Assembly (NCBI GenBank): GCA_038204465.1
Contig: JBBRCX010000099.1
Span: 1 to 16,822, forward strand
Source: JBBRCX01 sp038204465
GTDB lineage: Bacteria > Planctomycetota > Phycisphaerae > Tepidisphaerales > Tepidisphaeraceae
DNA: 16,822 bases
Direction: 5' to 3'
This document shows positions 7,126-13,785 of the stretch, piece by piece. The position numbers and the translations under genes are program-made. The notes under the pieces are model-generated. The model made no database searches, was not told where the DNA came from, and saw nothing but the letters and a program-made list of their open reading frames with translations. Every line of letters starts with the position of its first letter. Within the stretch, counting starts at the first letter, position 1.

Positions 7126-7444
7126 ACTGTTTCCGGTATTTCTTCTTCTGATCCGTAAGGTCGTTCGCATGAATCACGTAGATCACGGTCTCTTCACCAC
7201 CGGAAAAAGCCAACAGGTCTTCGAGCGACAGGCTCTGGAGATCCACGTTCTCATCCTTCTGATTCACGAAAATGACCTGAAGATAGCGACCCACCTCGGT
7301 CTGGCCCCAGACCCGATACTTCCCATCGGGTCGCATCCGGGGGTACGGATCCTTCGCATGTTTCACCACGTACTCGGCCTCCGCTGGCGTGACCTTATGC
7401 TTCCAAATGTGATTCACGTTGGAGACGTTCCACATGAAGATCAT
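7124..7444 (-). CDS. BrnT-like type II toxin
   Basis: A 106-residue protein. WNVSNVNHIWKHKVTPAEAE (residues 5-24) matches the BrnT opening in which a Trp-Asp/Asn stretch is followed by N-x-x-H-x-x-K/R-H-x-V-x-x-x-E. DPYPRM at 32-37, YRVWGQTEVGRYLQVIFV at 43-60, and the final VIYVIHANDLTDQKKKY at 87-103 match the R-V-I-x-A-R-x-x-x-x-x-E-x-x-x-Y end of the family. BrnT proteins are RelE-fold ribonucleases that halt translation. About 25 residues between the last two strands (61-86) are longer than I expect. Start is ATG 7444 or ATG 7435; neither has a Shine-Dalgarno. The coding sequence looks markedly lower in GC than its neighbours, suggesting transfer. The antitoxin gene follows after seven bases. 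Confidence 0.75.
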   Translation of the reverse strand: MIFMWNVSNVNHIWKHKVTPAEAEYVVKHAKDPYPRMRPDGKYRVWGQTEVGRYLQVIFVNQKDENVDLQSLSLEDLLAFSGGEETVIYVIHANDLTDQKKKYRKQ

Positions 7445-7455
7445 GACGGAAATAA

Positions 7456-7483
7456 ATTATATAACAAAATAAGAGCCTGTCAA
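7456..7483 (-). promoter_or_regulatory. Perfect-consensus sigma70 promoter of the toxin-antitoxin pair
   Basis: On the minus strand TTGACA (7483-7478) and TATAAT (7461-7456) are separated by 16 bases; both hexamers match consensus fully. Transcription would start about 7449, leaving only about five bases before the toxin ATG at 7444. The surrounding bases are strongly AT-rich compared with the rest of the window. The antitoxin probably represses this promoter, as in related systems. Confidence 0.75.
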
Positions 7484-7490
7484 TCTGACC

Positions 7491-7502
7491 CGACAGTTGT
7501 CG
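7491..7502. promoter_or_regulatory. Possible antitoxin operator (CGACA-GT-TGTCG palindrome)
   Basis: CGACA (7491-7495) and TGTCG (7498-7502) form a perfect inverted repeat around GT. It lies seven bases upstream of the -35 box of the toxin-antitoxin promoter. Ribbon-helix-helix proteins bind short inverted repeats near their own promoters, so it could be an operator. At five bases per arm it may also be chance. Confidence 0.3.
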
Positions 7503-7588
7503 ATGTGGACTAACAGTTTGGGCGGCGGAAATGGAGGGGGTTCAAGTGCAACGTTCTCCAGACCGACGAACGTTCCCTCGAGTCTCGT

Positions 7589-8389
7589 TTACCCGGCGAA
7601 GTTTGGCTTGGTAGTCGCGAAATTATCGGCGGGGCCGAAGGCTTCGAAGACCGTGTTGAAGTAGCACTTCTGCTCGTCGCTCATCGCGGCCAGTGCCTTG
7701 GCGCTGGGACGGGCCTGACCCAGGTCCTGGTACGCCGCCGAGCGATCGTTATATTTGTAGAATAGCCCGTAGCGCGGCTCCTTTCCCTGCCACGATGCCG
7801 CGCCGTGCGCCAGCGCTTCGGTGAAGATGACGGCTGAGCCTTTGGGCGTGGCGATGGTGCGCACGAGCGGGCCGCCGTGGGCGTACAACTCCTTCAGGTC
7901 TTCCCTGGGAACGGGGAACTCCGACTTGTGTGAGCCGGGGATGCACGCGAAGCCGCCGTCGCGCTCGTCGATGTCCTGCAGCGCGATGGAGACGACGGTG
8001 AGGCCCGTGTAGATCCGGTTCCCGCGCACGTAATAGCGAAAATGCACGTCGCCGCCCGCGCTTCCGCCGTGCATCTCGAACTGCGGGCACCCCTTGAGCC
8101 GGACAAAGCTGTATGCCGTCTCCAGCCGAAGCTTCGGCGCGATGATGTCGCGCAGCACGTCGGTGATCTTCGGGTGATCGATCAGCTTGATGAACGGCTC
8201 ACCCTCGTCGAACAGCCCGCCGGCGGCGAACCACATGCCGTTGGCGGGATAGCCGTCGGGCGTCTTCTCCATCGGCTTCTTTTTTCCGTCGATCTTCCGT
8301 TTCGCGGCCTCGCACTCTTCGTCGCTCAAAACGTTCTCGATGAGCAGGAAGCCCTGAAGGTCAAAGAGGTATTTCTGGCGGTCATCCAT
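7589..8389 (-). CDS. PhyH-family (phytanoyl-CoA dioxygenase-like) protein with an HxG metal site
   Basis: A 266-residue protein of the PhyH fold, a jelly-roll Fe(II)/2-oxoglutarate oxygenase family. GFLLIENVLSDEE at residues 13-25 is the classic opening (a bulky N-terminal strand then helix). GGFACIPGSHKSEFPVP at 145-161 matches the family's G-x-L-x-x-x-P-G-S-H-K core. LAHGAASWQG at 193-202 gives the distal metal histidine His195, and Arg206 is placed to hold 2-oxoglutarate. The first metal site should read HxD but here is MHGG, His107-Gly108-Gly109, so the acidic ligand is missing, as in Fe/2OG halogenases. Asp114 nearby could substitute. The substrate is unknown. It is divergent from the DapA-like gene (120-base gap) and may share its pathway. 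No Shine-Dalgarno. Confidence 0.82.
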   Translation of the reverse strand: MDDRQKYLFDLQGFLLIENVLSDEECEAAKRKIDGKKKPMEKTPDGYPANGMWFAAGGLFDEGEPFIKLIDHPKITDVLRDIIAPKLRLETAYSFVRLKGCPQFEMHGGSAGGDVHFRYYVRGNRIYTGLTVVSIALQDIDERDGGFACIPGSHKSEFPVPREDLKELYAHGGPLVRTIATPKGSAVIFTEALAHGAASWQGKEPRYGLFYKYNDRSAAYQDLGQARPSAKALAAMSDEQKCYFNTVFEAFGPADNFATTKPNFAG

Positions 8390-8509
8390 TGGTGTTCACC
8401 CGGGTTGCGTTGATCGTCGCCTGTTGGGGCATTATCCGCGGCTCGCACTGCGGAAGATACCGTTTGTCACTCTCGCCAGCCGCGGGGCGGGCGAGCATAA
8501 TGCTGGCGT

Positions 8510-9565
8510 ATGATCGACGCCCAGATCCAGCGGATCCTCCAGCGCGGCCTCGTGATTCCCGCGACACCCCTGGCCCTGAACGCCCAGCGCAAGCTCGACG
8601 AGCGGCGCGAGCGGGGGCTGTGCCGCTATTACATTGCCGCCGGCGCCGGAGGCCTCGCGGTCGGCGTGCATACCACGCAGTTCCAGATCCGCGATCCCAA
8701 GGTGGGGCTCTTCAAGCCGGTGCTCAGCATCGCCGCCGAGGAGATGAACCGCGCGGACCGGAATCGCGCCGAGCCATTGGTGCGCATCGCGGGCGTTATC
8801 GGCAAGACGGAGCAGGCGGTCGCCGAAGCGGGCCTCGTGCGCGAGCTGGGTTATCACGCCGCCTTGCTCAGCCTCGCCGCGATGCGCGACGCGAGCGACG
8901 ATGCCCTGATCGCGCATTGCAGCGCCGTCGCTGAGATCATTCCGGTCGTCGGCTTCTATCTCCAGCCCGCGGCGGGCGGCAGGGTGCTGCCGTATTCGTT
9001 CTGGCGGCGCTTCGCCGAGATTCGCAACGTCATCGCGATCAAGATCGCGCCGTTCAATCGTTACCAGAGCATCGACGTGGTCCGCGCCGTGGCCGAATCG
9101 CGGCGCAGCGACCTCGCTCTTTACACCGGCAACGACGACAACATCATCAACGACCTCCTGACGCCATTTCGGTTTGACGTGGGCGGAAAGCGAATCGAGC
9201 GCCGGATTGTCGGCGGGCTGCTGGGGCACTGGGCAGTGTGGACGAAAAAAGCCGTTGAGCTTCTGCAGACCTGCCAGGCTGTGTCGCGGACCGATGAGCT
9301 TCCCGCCGAACTGTTGAGCCGCAACATCGCGGTGACCGACAGTAACGCCGCTTTCTTCGACGCCGCCAACAATTTCGCGGGGTGTATTGCGGGGATTCAC
9401 GAAGTGCTGCGGCGTCAGGGCCTGCTCGAAGGCACCTGGTGCCTTGACCCGCATGAGACATTGAGTCCGGGACAGTCACAGGAGATCGACCGGGTGTATC
9501 GAGCCTACCCGGAGCTGAACGACGATGAGTTTGTGATGGCTCATCGGGATGAGTGGCTGAAATGA
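8510..9565 (+). CDS. Dihydrodipicolinate synthase-family (DapA/NanA-like) aldolase or lyase
   Basis: A 351-residue TIM-barrel class I aldolase relative, longer than true DapA (about 290). The Schiff-base lysine is Lys178 in NVIAIKIAPF (173-182) and the catalytic tyrosine is Tyr150 in VVGFYLQP (146-153). GLAVGVHTTQF (48-58) stands where DapA has its GTTGE loop, so it is not a lysine-pathway enzyme; a 2-keto-acid aldolase or hydratase-type reaction on a sugar acid is more likely. YTGNDDNI at 205-212 fits the later glycine-rich region. A long C-terminal part of about 70 residues follows. The start ATG 8510 has no Shine-Dalgarno, and a CATAAT at 8496-8501 would place transcription at the ATG itself. 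Its stop overlaps queG by four bases. Confidence 0.85.
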   Translation: MIDAQIQRILQRGLVIPATPLALNAQRKLDERRERGLCRYYIAAGAGGLAVGVHTTQFQIRDPKVGLFKPVLSIAAEEMNRADRNRAEPLVRIAGVIGKTEQAVAEAGLVRELGYHAALLSLAAMRDASDDALIAHCSAVAEIIPVVGFYLQPAAGGRVLPYSFWRRFAEIRNVIAIKIAPFNRYQSIDVVRAVAESRRSDLALYTGNDDNIINDLLTPFRFDVGGKRIERRIVGGLLGHWAVWTKKAVELLQTCQAVSRTDELPAELLSRNIAVTDSNAAFFDAANNFAGCIAGIHEVLRRQGLLEGTWCLDPHETLSPGQSQEIDRVYRAYPELNDDEFVMAHRDEWLK

Positions 9566-10545
9566 CGATGATCGCAGGCACGATGCAACTCGACTCCCTG
9601 GCCGTGGCGGCGGCCGTGAAGCACCGGGCCCGCGAGCTTGGCTTCGACCTCGTCGGAATCGCGCCGGCCGAGCCCTCGCGCTACAAAGACTACCTGCGGT
9701 CGTGGCTCGATGCCGGCGGCGCTGGCTCGATGAGTTATCTCTCGAATCGCTTCGAGGAGCGCACCGACCCGACTGCCTATCTGCCCGGGGCCGCCAGCGT
9801 GATCTGCGTGGCCATCAACTATTTCGTCCCACTGGAGCCGCCGAGGGATGGTGTGCCAAGACAGGGTCGAATCGCCCGCTATGCGCTGGGTGATGATTAC
9901 CACGAGATCCTCAAGGCCCGGCTGTGCGCGCTCGCCGACTGGCTGCGGGAGCTTGCGCCGGAAGCACAGACCCGCGCGTGCGTCGACACCGCGCCGGTGA
10001 TGGAGAAGGAGCTCGCCGCGCGTGCGGGCGTCGGATGGATCGGGAAGAACACCTGCCTGCTCAACGCCGACATCGGCTCGTGGCTCCTGCTGGGTGAAGT
10101 GCTGACGACGCTGCCATTGCCAGCCGATTCACCCGGCATCGACCACTGCGGCTCCTGTACGCGCTGCATCGATGCGTGCCCGACGGGTGCGATCACGGAG
10201 CCGTACCAGCTCGACGCGCGGCGCTGCATTTCCTATCTCACGATCGAGCATCGGGGCGAGATCCCCGCGGAACTCCACGAGCCGATCGGCGACTGGCTCT
10301 ACGGCTGCGACATCTGTCAGGACGTCTGCCCTCACAACCGCGCCGCGCCCGCCGCGACCGATCCGGCCCTTCAGCCCCGGTTCCCCGGCGGAACACTGGA
10401 TGTTAGTGAGGTCCTGCAGTGGGAGGATGCGAACTACCGCGAGCGCCTTCGCGGCAGCGCGATGAAGCGCGTGAAGCTCCCGCAACTGCAGCGCAATGCG
10501 AAGATCGTCGAAACGAACCTGCTGAATCGGGAGCACAACCGATGA
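9562..10545 (+). CDS. queG: Epoxyqueuosine reductase
   Basis: A 327-residue cobalamin-dependent iron-sulfur enzyme that reduces epoxyqueuosine to queuosine at the wobble base of certain tRNAs. Asp142 in CVDTAPVMEKELAARAG is the conserved acid, followed by GWIGKNTC at 158-165. Two [4Fe-4S] sites are visible: CGSCTRCIDACP at 196-207 and CDICQDVCP at 249-257, with Cys222 between. It ends soon after KRVKLPQLQRNA, without the HEAT-repeat extension of longer forms. The start ATG 9562 overlaps the preceding stop as ATGA; a GTG at 9553 and an ATG at 9568 are alternatives. Its stop overlaps the lipoprotein ATG in the same way. It is a housekeeping gene sitting between unrelated neighbours. Confidence 0.93.
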   Translation: MTMIAGTMQLDSLAVAAAVKHRARELGFDLVGIAPAEPSRYKDYLRSWLDAGGAGSMSYLSNRFEERTDPTAYLPGAASVICVAINYFVPLEPPRDGVPRQGRIARYALGDDYHEILKARLCALADWLRELAPEAQTRACVDTAPVMEKELAARAGVGWIGKNTCLLNADIGSWLLLGEVLTTLPLPADSPGIDHCGSCTRCIDACPTGAITEPYQLDARRCISYLTIEHRGEIPAELHEPIGDWLYGCDICQDVCPHNRAAPAATDPALQPRFPGGTLDVSEVLQWEDANYRERLRGSAMKRVKLPQLQRNAKIVETNLLNREHNR

Positions 10546-10949
10546 AAGCACTCGCGCTTGCGTCGGCCCTCGTCATGCTGCATCTCGCCGGCTGCTCGGC
10601 TTCCCCCTGCGCTCGCGCGACGAGCCAGGCGCACAGCGGGCGCGTCGCCCACGCGGTGTTCTGCTGGCTGAAGGACCCGGCCGACGCGGCGGCACGACAA
10701 AAGATCATCGATGCCACGTACGGCTTTCGCCGGCTTCCGGGCGTGGTGGACGTTTACATCGGCGACAAGATCGCCTCGCCCCGGACGGCCGTGGATTCCT
10801 CCTATGACCTTGGCCTGGTGATTCTCTTCAAAAACGAGCAGGCGATGCGCGACTACGAGAAGAGCGACCTCCACCAGAAGGCCGTCACGGAAGTGCTGCA
10901 ACCCAACGCAAAGCAGATCACGATTTACGATTTCCGCATCGCCCATTAG
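10542..10949 (+). CDS. Dabb-domain lipoprotein
   Basis: A 135-residue protein. The first 18 residues form a lipoprotein signal ending in LHLAGC, with Cys18 as the lipid-bearing residue. After a short linker, residues about 34-133 match the stress-responsive alpha/beta-barrel (Dabb) fold: RVAHAVFCWLKDP at 34-46, LPGVVDVYIGDKIASPR at 65-81, YDLGLVILFKNEQAMRDYEK at 88-107, and DLHQKAV at 109-115. The domain forms ferredoxin-like dimers; what it binds here is unknown. The ATG at 10542 overlaps the queG stop as ATGA and has GGGAG at 10529-10533, which favours it over any start further upstream. It sits at the end of the three-gene unit and converges on the MFS gene. Confidence 0.85.
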   Translation: MKALALASALVMLHLAGCSASPCARATSQAHSGRVAHAVFCWLKDPADAAARQKIIDATYGFRRLPGVVDVYIGDKIASPRTAVDSSYDLGLVILFKNEQAMRDYEKSDLHQKAVTEVLQPNAKQITIYDFRIAH

Positions 10950-10953
10950 CGCA

Positions 10954-10973
10954 GCGACAAGGGAAGGCGTCGC
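10954..10973. terminator. Weak hairpin between convergent genes
   Basis: GCGAC (10954-10958) and GTCGC (10969-10973) can pair across a 10-base loop, within the 30-base space between the Dabb lipoprotein stop (plus) and the MFS stop (minus). The stem is short and no U-run follows, so this is only a candidate terminator. Confidence 0.2.
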
Positions 10974-10979
10974 GACAGT

Positions 10980-12326
10980 CTACGCGGCACAGGGCTGATC
11001 TGCTGGCTCAGCTGTGGTGGATTGTGGACTGGCGGGTTGGGTGATCGCGCGTTTTCCCGCCAGCAGCGCGGAGCCGAACAATGCGGGAAGCATCATGCCG
11101 GCGATGAGCAGGTAGAAGATGTGAAACTGCCCGAGGTTCATCGGACCGATCTGCAGGTGCGCGTTCTTCAGCGCGCCCAGGAGCGGCACCGAGATCAGTG
11201 CGCAGATTCCTGAGGCGCCCAGCAGGACCAGATTGTAAACGACGAAAAATGCGGGACGGCCGGCGCTGGTCGGAATCGCTTCGTACAGCGCCGCTCCGGC
11301 GGCGACCAGGTACGCCGCGTCGCAGCATCCGATCAGCAGCCAGGCGAAAACAATCGCCCACGTCCCCATCACGCTGCTGAGCGGGAAGAGACAGAAGAAC
11401 AGCACGTACGCGGGACTCAGCATGAAAAGAATGCGGCGCGGCGAGAGGCGTTTCACGATCGGGGCCCAGACGAAAGTTGCCAGGATCTTACAGAGGAAAT
11501 ACCCGGCTGCGATCAGTCCGACGGCGCCCTCGGGCAGGCCGAGCACCTTGAGGTTAAAAACCTGGTAGTACGGGACGGCGAGCAAAAAGGGCGCGTTGTA
11601 GGCGAGGACGCCCAGGACATAGCGGCTGTACTCACGGTGGCGCCAGACGCGCAGCAGGTCGGAGGAGCGCACGCGATTGGAGGCGGTCACCGCGGGCATG
11701 GTAGCGCGGCGCAGCGGGAGGGCGGCGAGCAGGCCGAAGATGCCGCCGACGGCAAGCACCATGCCGAGGAGCACCGGGCGCGTCTTGTCGAGGCGCTGCG
11801 CGAGGAACGTGCTGAGCAGGGTGGTGACGATGATCACGATGCTGAGCACCTGAATGCGCCGCCCCAGGTAGCGGCCGCGCAATCCGGCGGGGATCGCCGA
11901 GGCGACCCATTCCTCGGTCAGCGGTCGGCTCAGGTGCAGCGCCGCGGCCGCCACGAAGGCGGCGATGGAAAGCACGTACAGTCGCAGCACTGCCGGAAGG
12001 AACGGCACCACCAATACCGCCGCGATCATCAGCAACGGCTCGATGAGCGAGAGCACCACGACCAGGCGTTTCTTGTTGGGCACGCGACGGCTGACGCTGA
12101 TGCTGAGTATCTGCAGGATGCAGGCCGCGCTGACGGCGGTGGTGACGAAACCCATCTTCTCCGCGGGAATGCCCAGCGCCAGCGCGTAGGAGACGAAGAT
12201 GATGGTGGTTCCCGCGCAGGTGGCATCGAAGACGCCGCGGAGCGCGAGGTTCCAGTTAAACAGACCGAGCGTCGCGCGCGTCTGCTGCTTGGTAAGGCCG
12301 GAGCGGAAGAAATCTATGGTGTCCAT
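10980..12326 (-). CDS. MFS transporter
   Basis: A 448-residue membrane protein with about twelve hydrophobic segments spread evenly, for example near residues 41-51, 87-109, 112-125, 158-176 and, in the second half, 250-262, 275-295, 305-325, 328-350, 365-385 and 402-422. Between the halves is a polar loop of some 30 residues. RGRYLGRR at 148-155 is a basic cytoplasmic loop typical of the superfamily. The first 25 residues and the last 25 (rich in Gln, Ala and Pro) are polar. It probably moves a sugar or glycoside across the inner membrane by proton coupling; direction and substrate are inferred from the GH2 and amidohydrolase genes upstream on the same strand. The gap to the amidohydrolase stop is 70 bases. 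The last codons contain a degenerate 7-base repeat. Confidence 0.88.
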   Translation of the reverse strand: MDTIDFFRSGLTKQQTRATLGLFNWNLALRGVFDATCAGTTIIFVSYALALGIPAEKMGFVTTAVSAACILQILSISVSRRVPNKKRLVVVLSLIEPLLMIAAVLVVPFLPAVLRLYVLSIAAFVAAAALHLSRPLTEEWVASAIPAGLRGRYLGRRIQVLSIVIIVTTLLSTFLAQRLDKTRPVLLGMVLAVGGIFGLLAALPLRRATMPAVTASNRVRSSDLLRVWRHREYSRYVLGVLAYNAPFLLAVPYYQVFNLKVLGLPEGAVGLIAAGYFLCKILATFVWAPIVKRLSPRRILFMLSPAYVLFFCLFPLSSVMGTWAIVFAWLLIGCCDAAYLVAAGAALYEAIPTSAGRPAFFVVYNLVLLGASGICALISVPLLGALKNAHLQIGPMNLGQFHIFYLLIAGMMLPALFGSALLAGKRAITQPASPQSTTAEPADQPCAA

Positions 12327-12396
12327 CGGGATCTGAAAGGTGGTGGTTGGGCAGGCCTTACGGCGCCGTTTTACGTGGCGCGGGCGTTTCGAGATC

Positions 12397-13743
12397 CTAT
12401 CCTACCACCGGCGAGGTGGGGACCTGGTCGAGGGGCATGCGATAGAACTCGGCGGAATTGTCGAAGAGGATCGCCCTGGCGACGCGCTTCGCGACCTCGG
12501 TGTTGAATTGACCCTCCCGCACCTTCTCGGCCAGCACTTCTCTCAGCACCTTGCGGAGCAGGCGGGTGGTGCCCAGGAAGGACTCGGCGGAGCCGCAGTC
12601 GGTCCCCATGAGAATCTTGTTCATCGGCAGCATGTCGATGGCCTCGGAAAGGATGCGCTTGCCGAGCGAGCGGCTGAGCATCGGCGTCCAGACGAGGTTG
12701 AAATAGCAGCCGCGATAGGTACGAGCCATGATCATGCCGCCACCGTGATGCGGCCAGCCGCTATGGCACAGATCGACGTTGAGGCCGGCGAGGCGCTTGC
12801 TGGTGAAGAGGTTGATCATGCCTTCGGGATCGCCGAAGGAAGTGGGCGTGGCGTAGCCGGTGTGGACGATGAGTGGCAGGCCGCGCGCGACGCACATTTC
12901 CAGCAGGCGCCAACAGAGGTTGTCCTGCAGGCGCTGCAGCCGCTCCGGCTTCAGCGAGGTCGGGCCTTCGGAGAAGAGGGCGGCCGCCTCCTCGTCAGGA
13001 ACTTCGCTGAAGTGAAGCGTGCGGTGGTAAGCGGTCAGGAGCTTGACGGACTTGCCGCCCTTGCTGACGAACAGGTCGAGGGCTTTGGCGCAGAAGTCGA
13101 GATACTCGGCGTGCGTCCTGGGGTGCAGATTCAGAAGCTCCTCGGTGCGCTCGCGGCCCGGCCTGGCGGTGGAGAAGCCGGTGAAGAGATACCCGTCCAG
13201 GATCAGGCTGGGAAGGAGAAACTTTTTCTGCGCCGCCCGCTCTTCCGGCGGGAGCGAGTCCCAGTGATCGGTGACGTAGGGGAGCGTGCACATCTGGTTC
13301 TGCAGGACGACGCCGGCCCGCTTGACGATCTGGCGCTGCAAGGCGCGCTCGCCATGCGTGCGGTAGGCGCGCAGCACCTGGTCGTTGATCTTGCGCCAGT
13401 TGGCGTCGGTGATGTCGGGCTCATCGAAGGGGTACAACTCGCGCAGTCCTTCCCGCAGGACCGAGTAGGTGGTGAGGGCGCGATACTTGTCGAGCAGGGG
13501 CGCGATGGCCTTCCAGTCCTGTTCGGCGTCCTCGACTTTGCCCGCGCCCTTTCCCATGTCCGGCGGCGCCGCGTCGGCGCACGACCAACAGAGATACAGC
13601 AGGTAATCGTTGAGCAGGATCATCGGCAGGGTCTTGCCGGCCTTGTCGTTTACGGGGCTGCCGGTGTCGAAGCCCGCCATGTGACTGTGGGTATCGAAGA
13701 TCGGGAGGTCGTTGACGTATTGGTTGAGCTCGGCGCATTCCAT
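12397..13743 (-). CDS. Amidohydrolase-superfamily metal enzyme, uronate-isomerase-like in outline
   Basis: A 448-residue TIM-barrel metal enzyme. The first metal motif is FDTHSHM with His19 and His21, LIVHTGYA gives His294, VDLCHSGWPHHGG gives His327, and MGTDCGSA gives Asp382 at the end of the eighth strand. A lysine, Lys234, in KSVKLLTAYH may be a further ligand. These are the Hx-H, H, H, D elements of the amidohydrolase superfamily. The N-terminal DTHSHM region and length resemble uronate isomerase, but I cannot claim that function; a hydrolase or isomerase of sugar acids is the best guess. No signal peptide, so cytoplasmic. It follows the GH2 gene after 42 bases and precedes the MFS gene, so the three are likely co-transcribed. 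No Shine-Dalgarno. Confidence 0.8.
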   Translation of the reverse strand: MECAELNQYVNDLPIFDTHSHMAGFDTGSPVNDKAGKTLPMILLNDYLLYLCWSCADAAPPDMGKGAGKVEDAEQDWKAIAPLLDKYRALTTYSVLREGLRELYPFDEPDITDANWRKINDQVLRAYRTHGERALQRQIVKRAGVVLQNQMCTLPYVTDHWDSLPPEERAAQKKFLLPSLILDGYLFTGFSTARPGRERTEELLNLHPRTHAEYLDFCAKALDLFVSKGGKSVKLLTAYHRTLHFSEVPDEEAAALFSEGPTSLKPERLQRLQDNLCWRLLEMCVARGLPLIVHTGYATPTSFGDPEGMINLFTSKRLAGLNVDLCHSGWPHHGGGMIMARTYRGCYFNLVWTPMLSRSLGKRILSEAIDMLPMNKILMGTDCGSAESFLGTTRLLRKVLREVLAEKVREGQFNTEVAKRVARAILFDNSAEFYRMPLDQVPTSPVVG

Positions 13744-13785
13744 GGGGGAGTAGTTTAGCAGAATGGAAATGCGGTGTTCGACGGA

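Noticed and set aside
8432..9454. Minus-strand open frame opposite the DapA-like gene
   Set aside because: Conserved aldolase residues lie on the plus strand; the reverse frame has no recognisable features.
10419..10541. Earlier start for the Dabb lipoprotein
   Set aside because: It would bury the lipoprotein signal in the middle of the protein and overlap queG by over 120 bases.
12340..13758. A 472-codon open frame on the plus strand antisense to the amidohydrolase
   Set aside because: It lies opposite a gene with clear metal motifs, and its translation is a low-complexity run of Glu, Gly, Val and Arg typical of the complement of a GC-rich gene.
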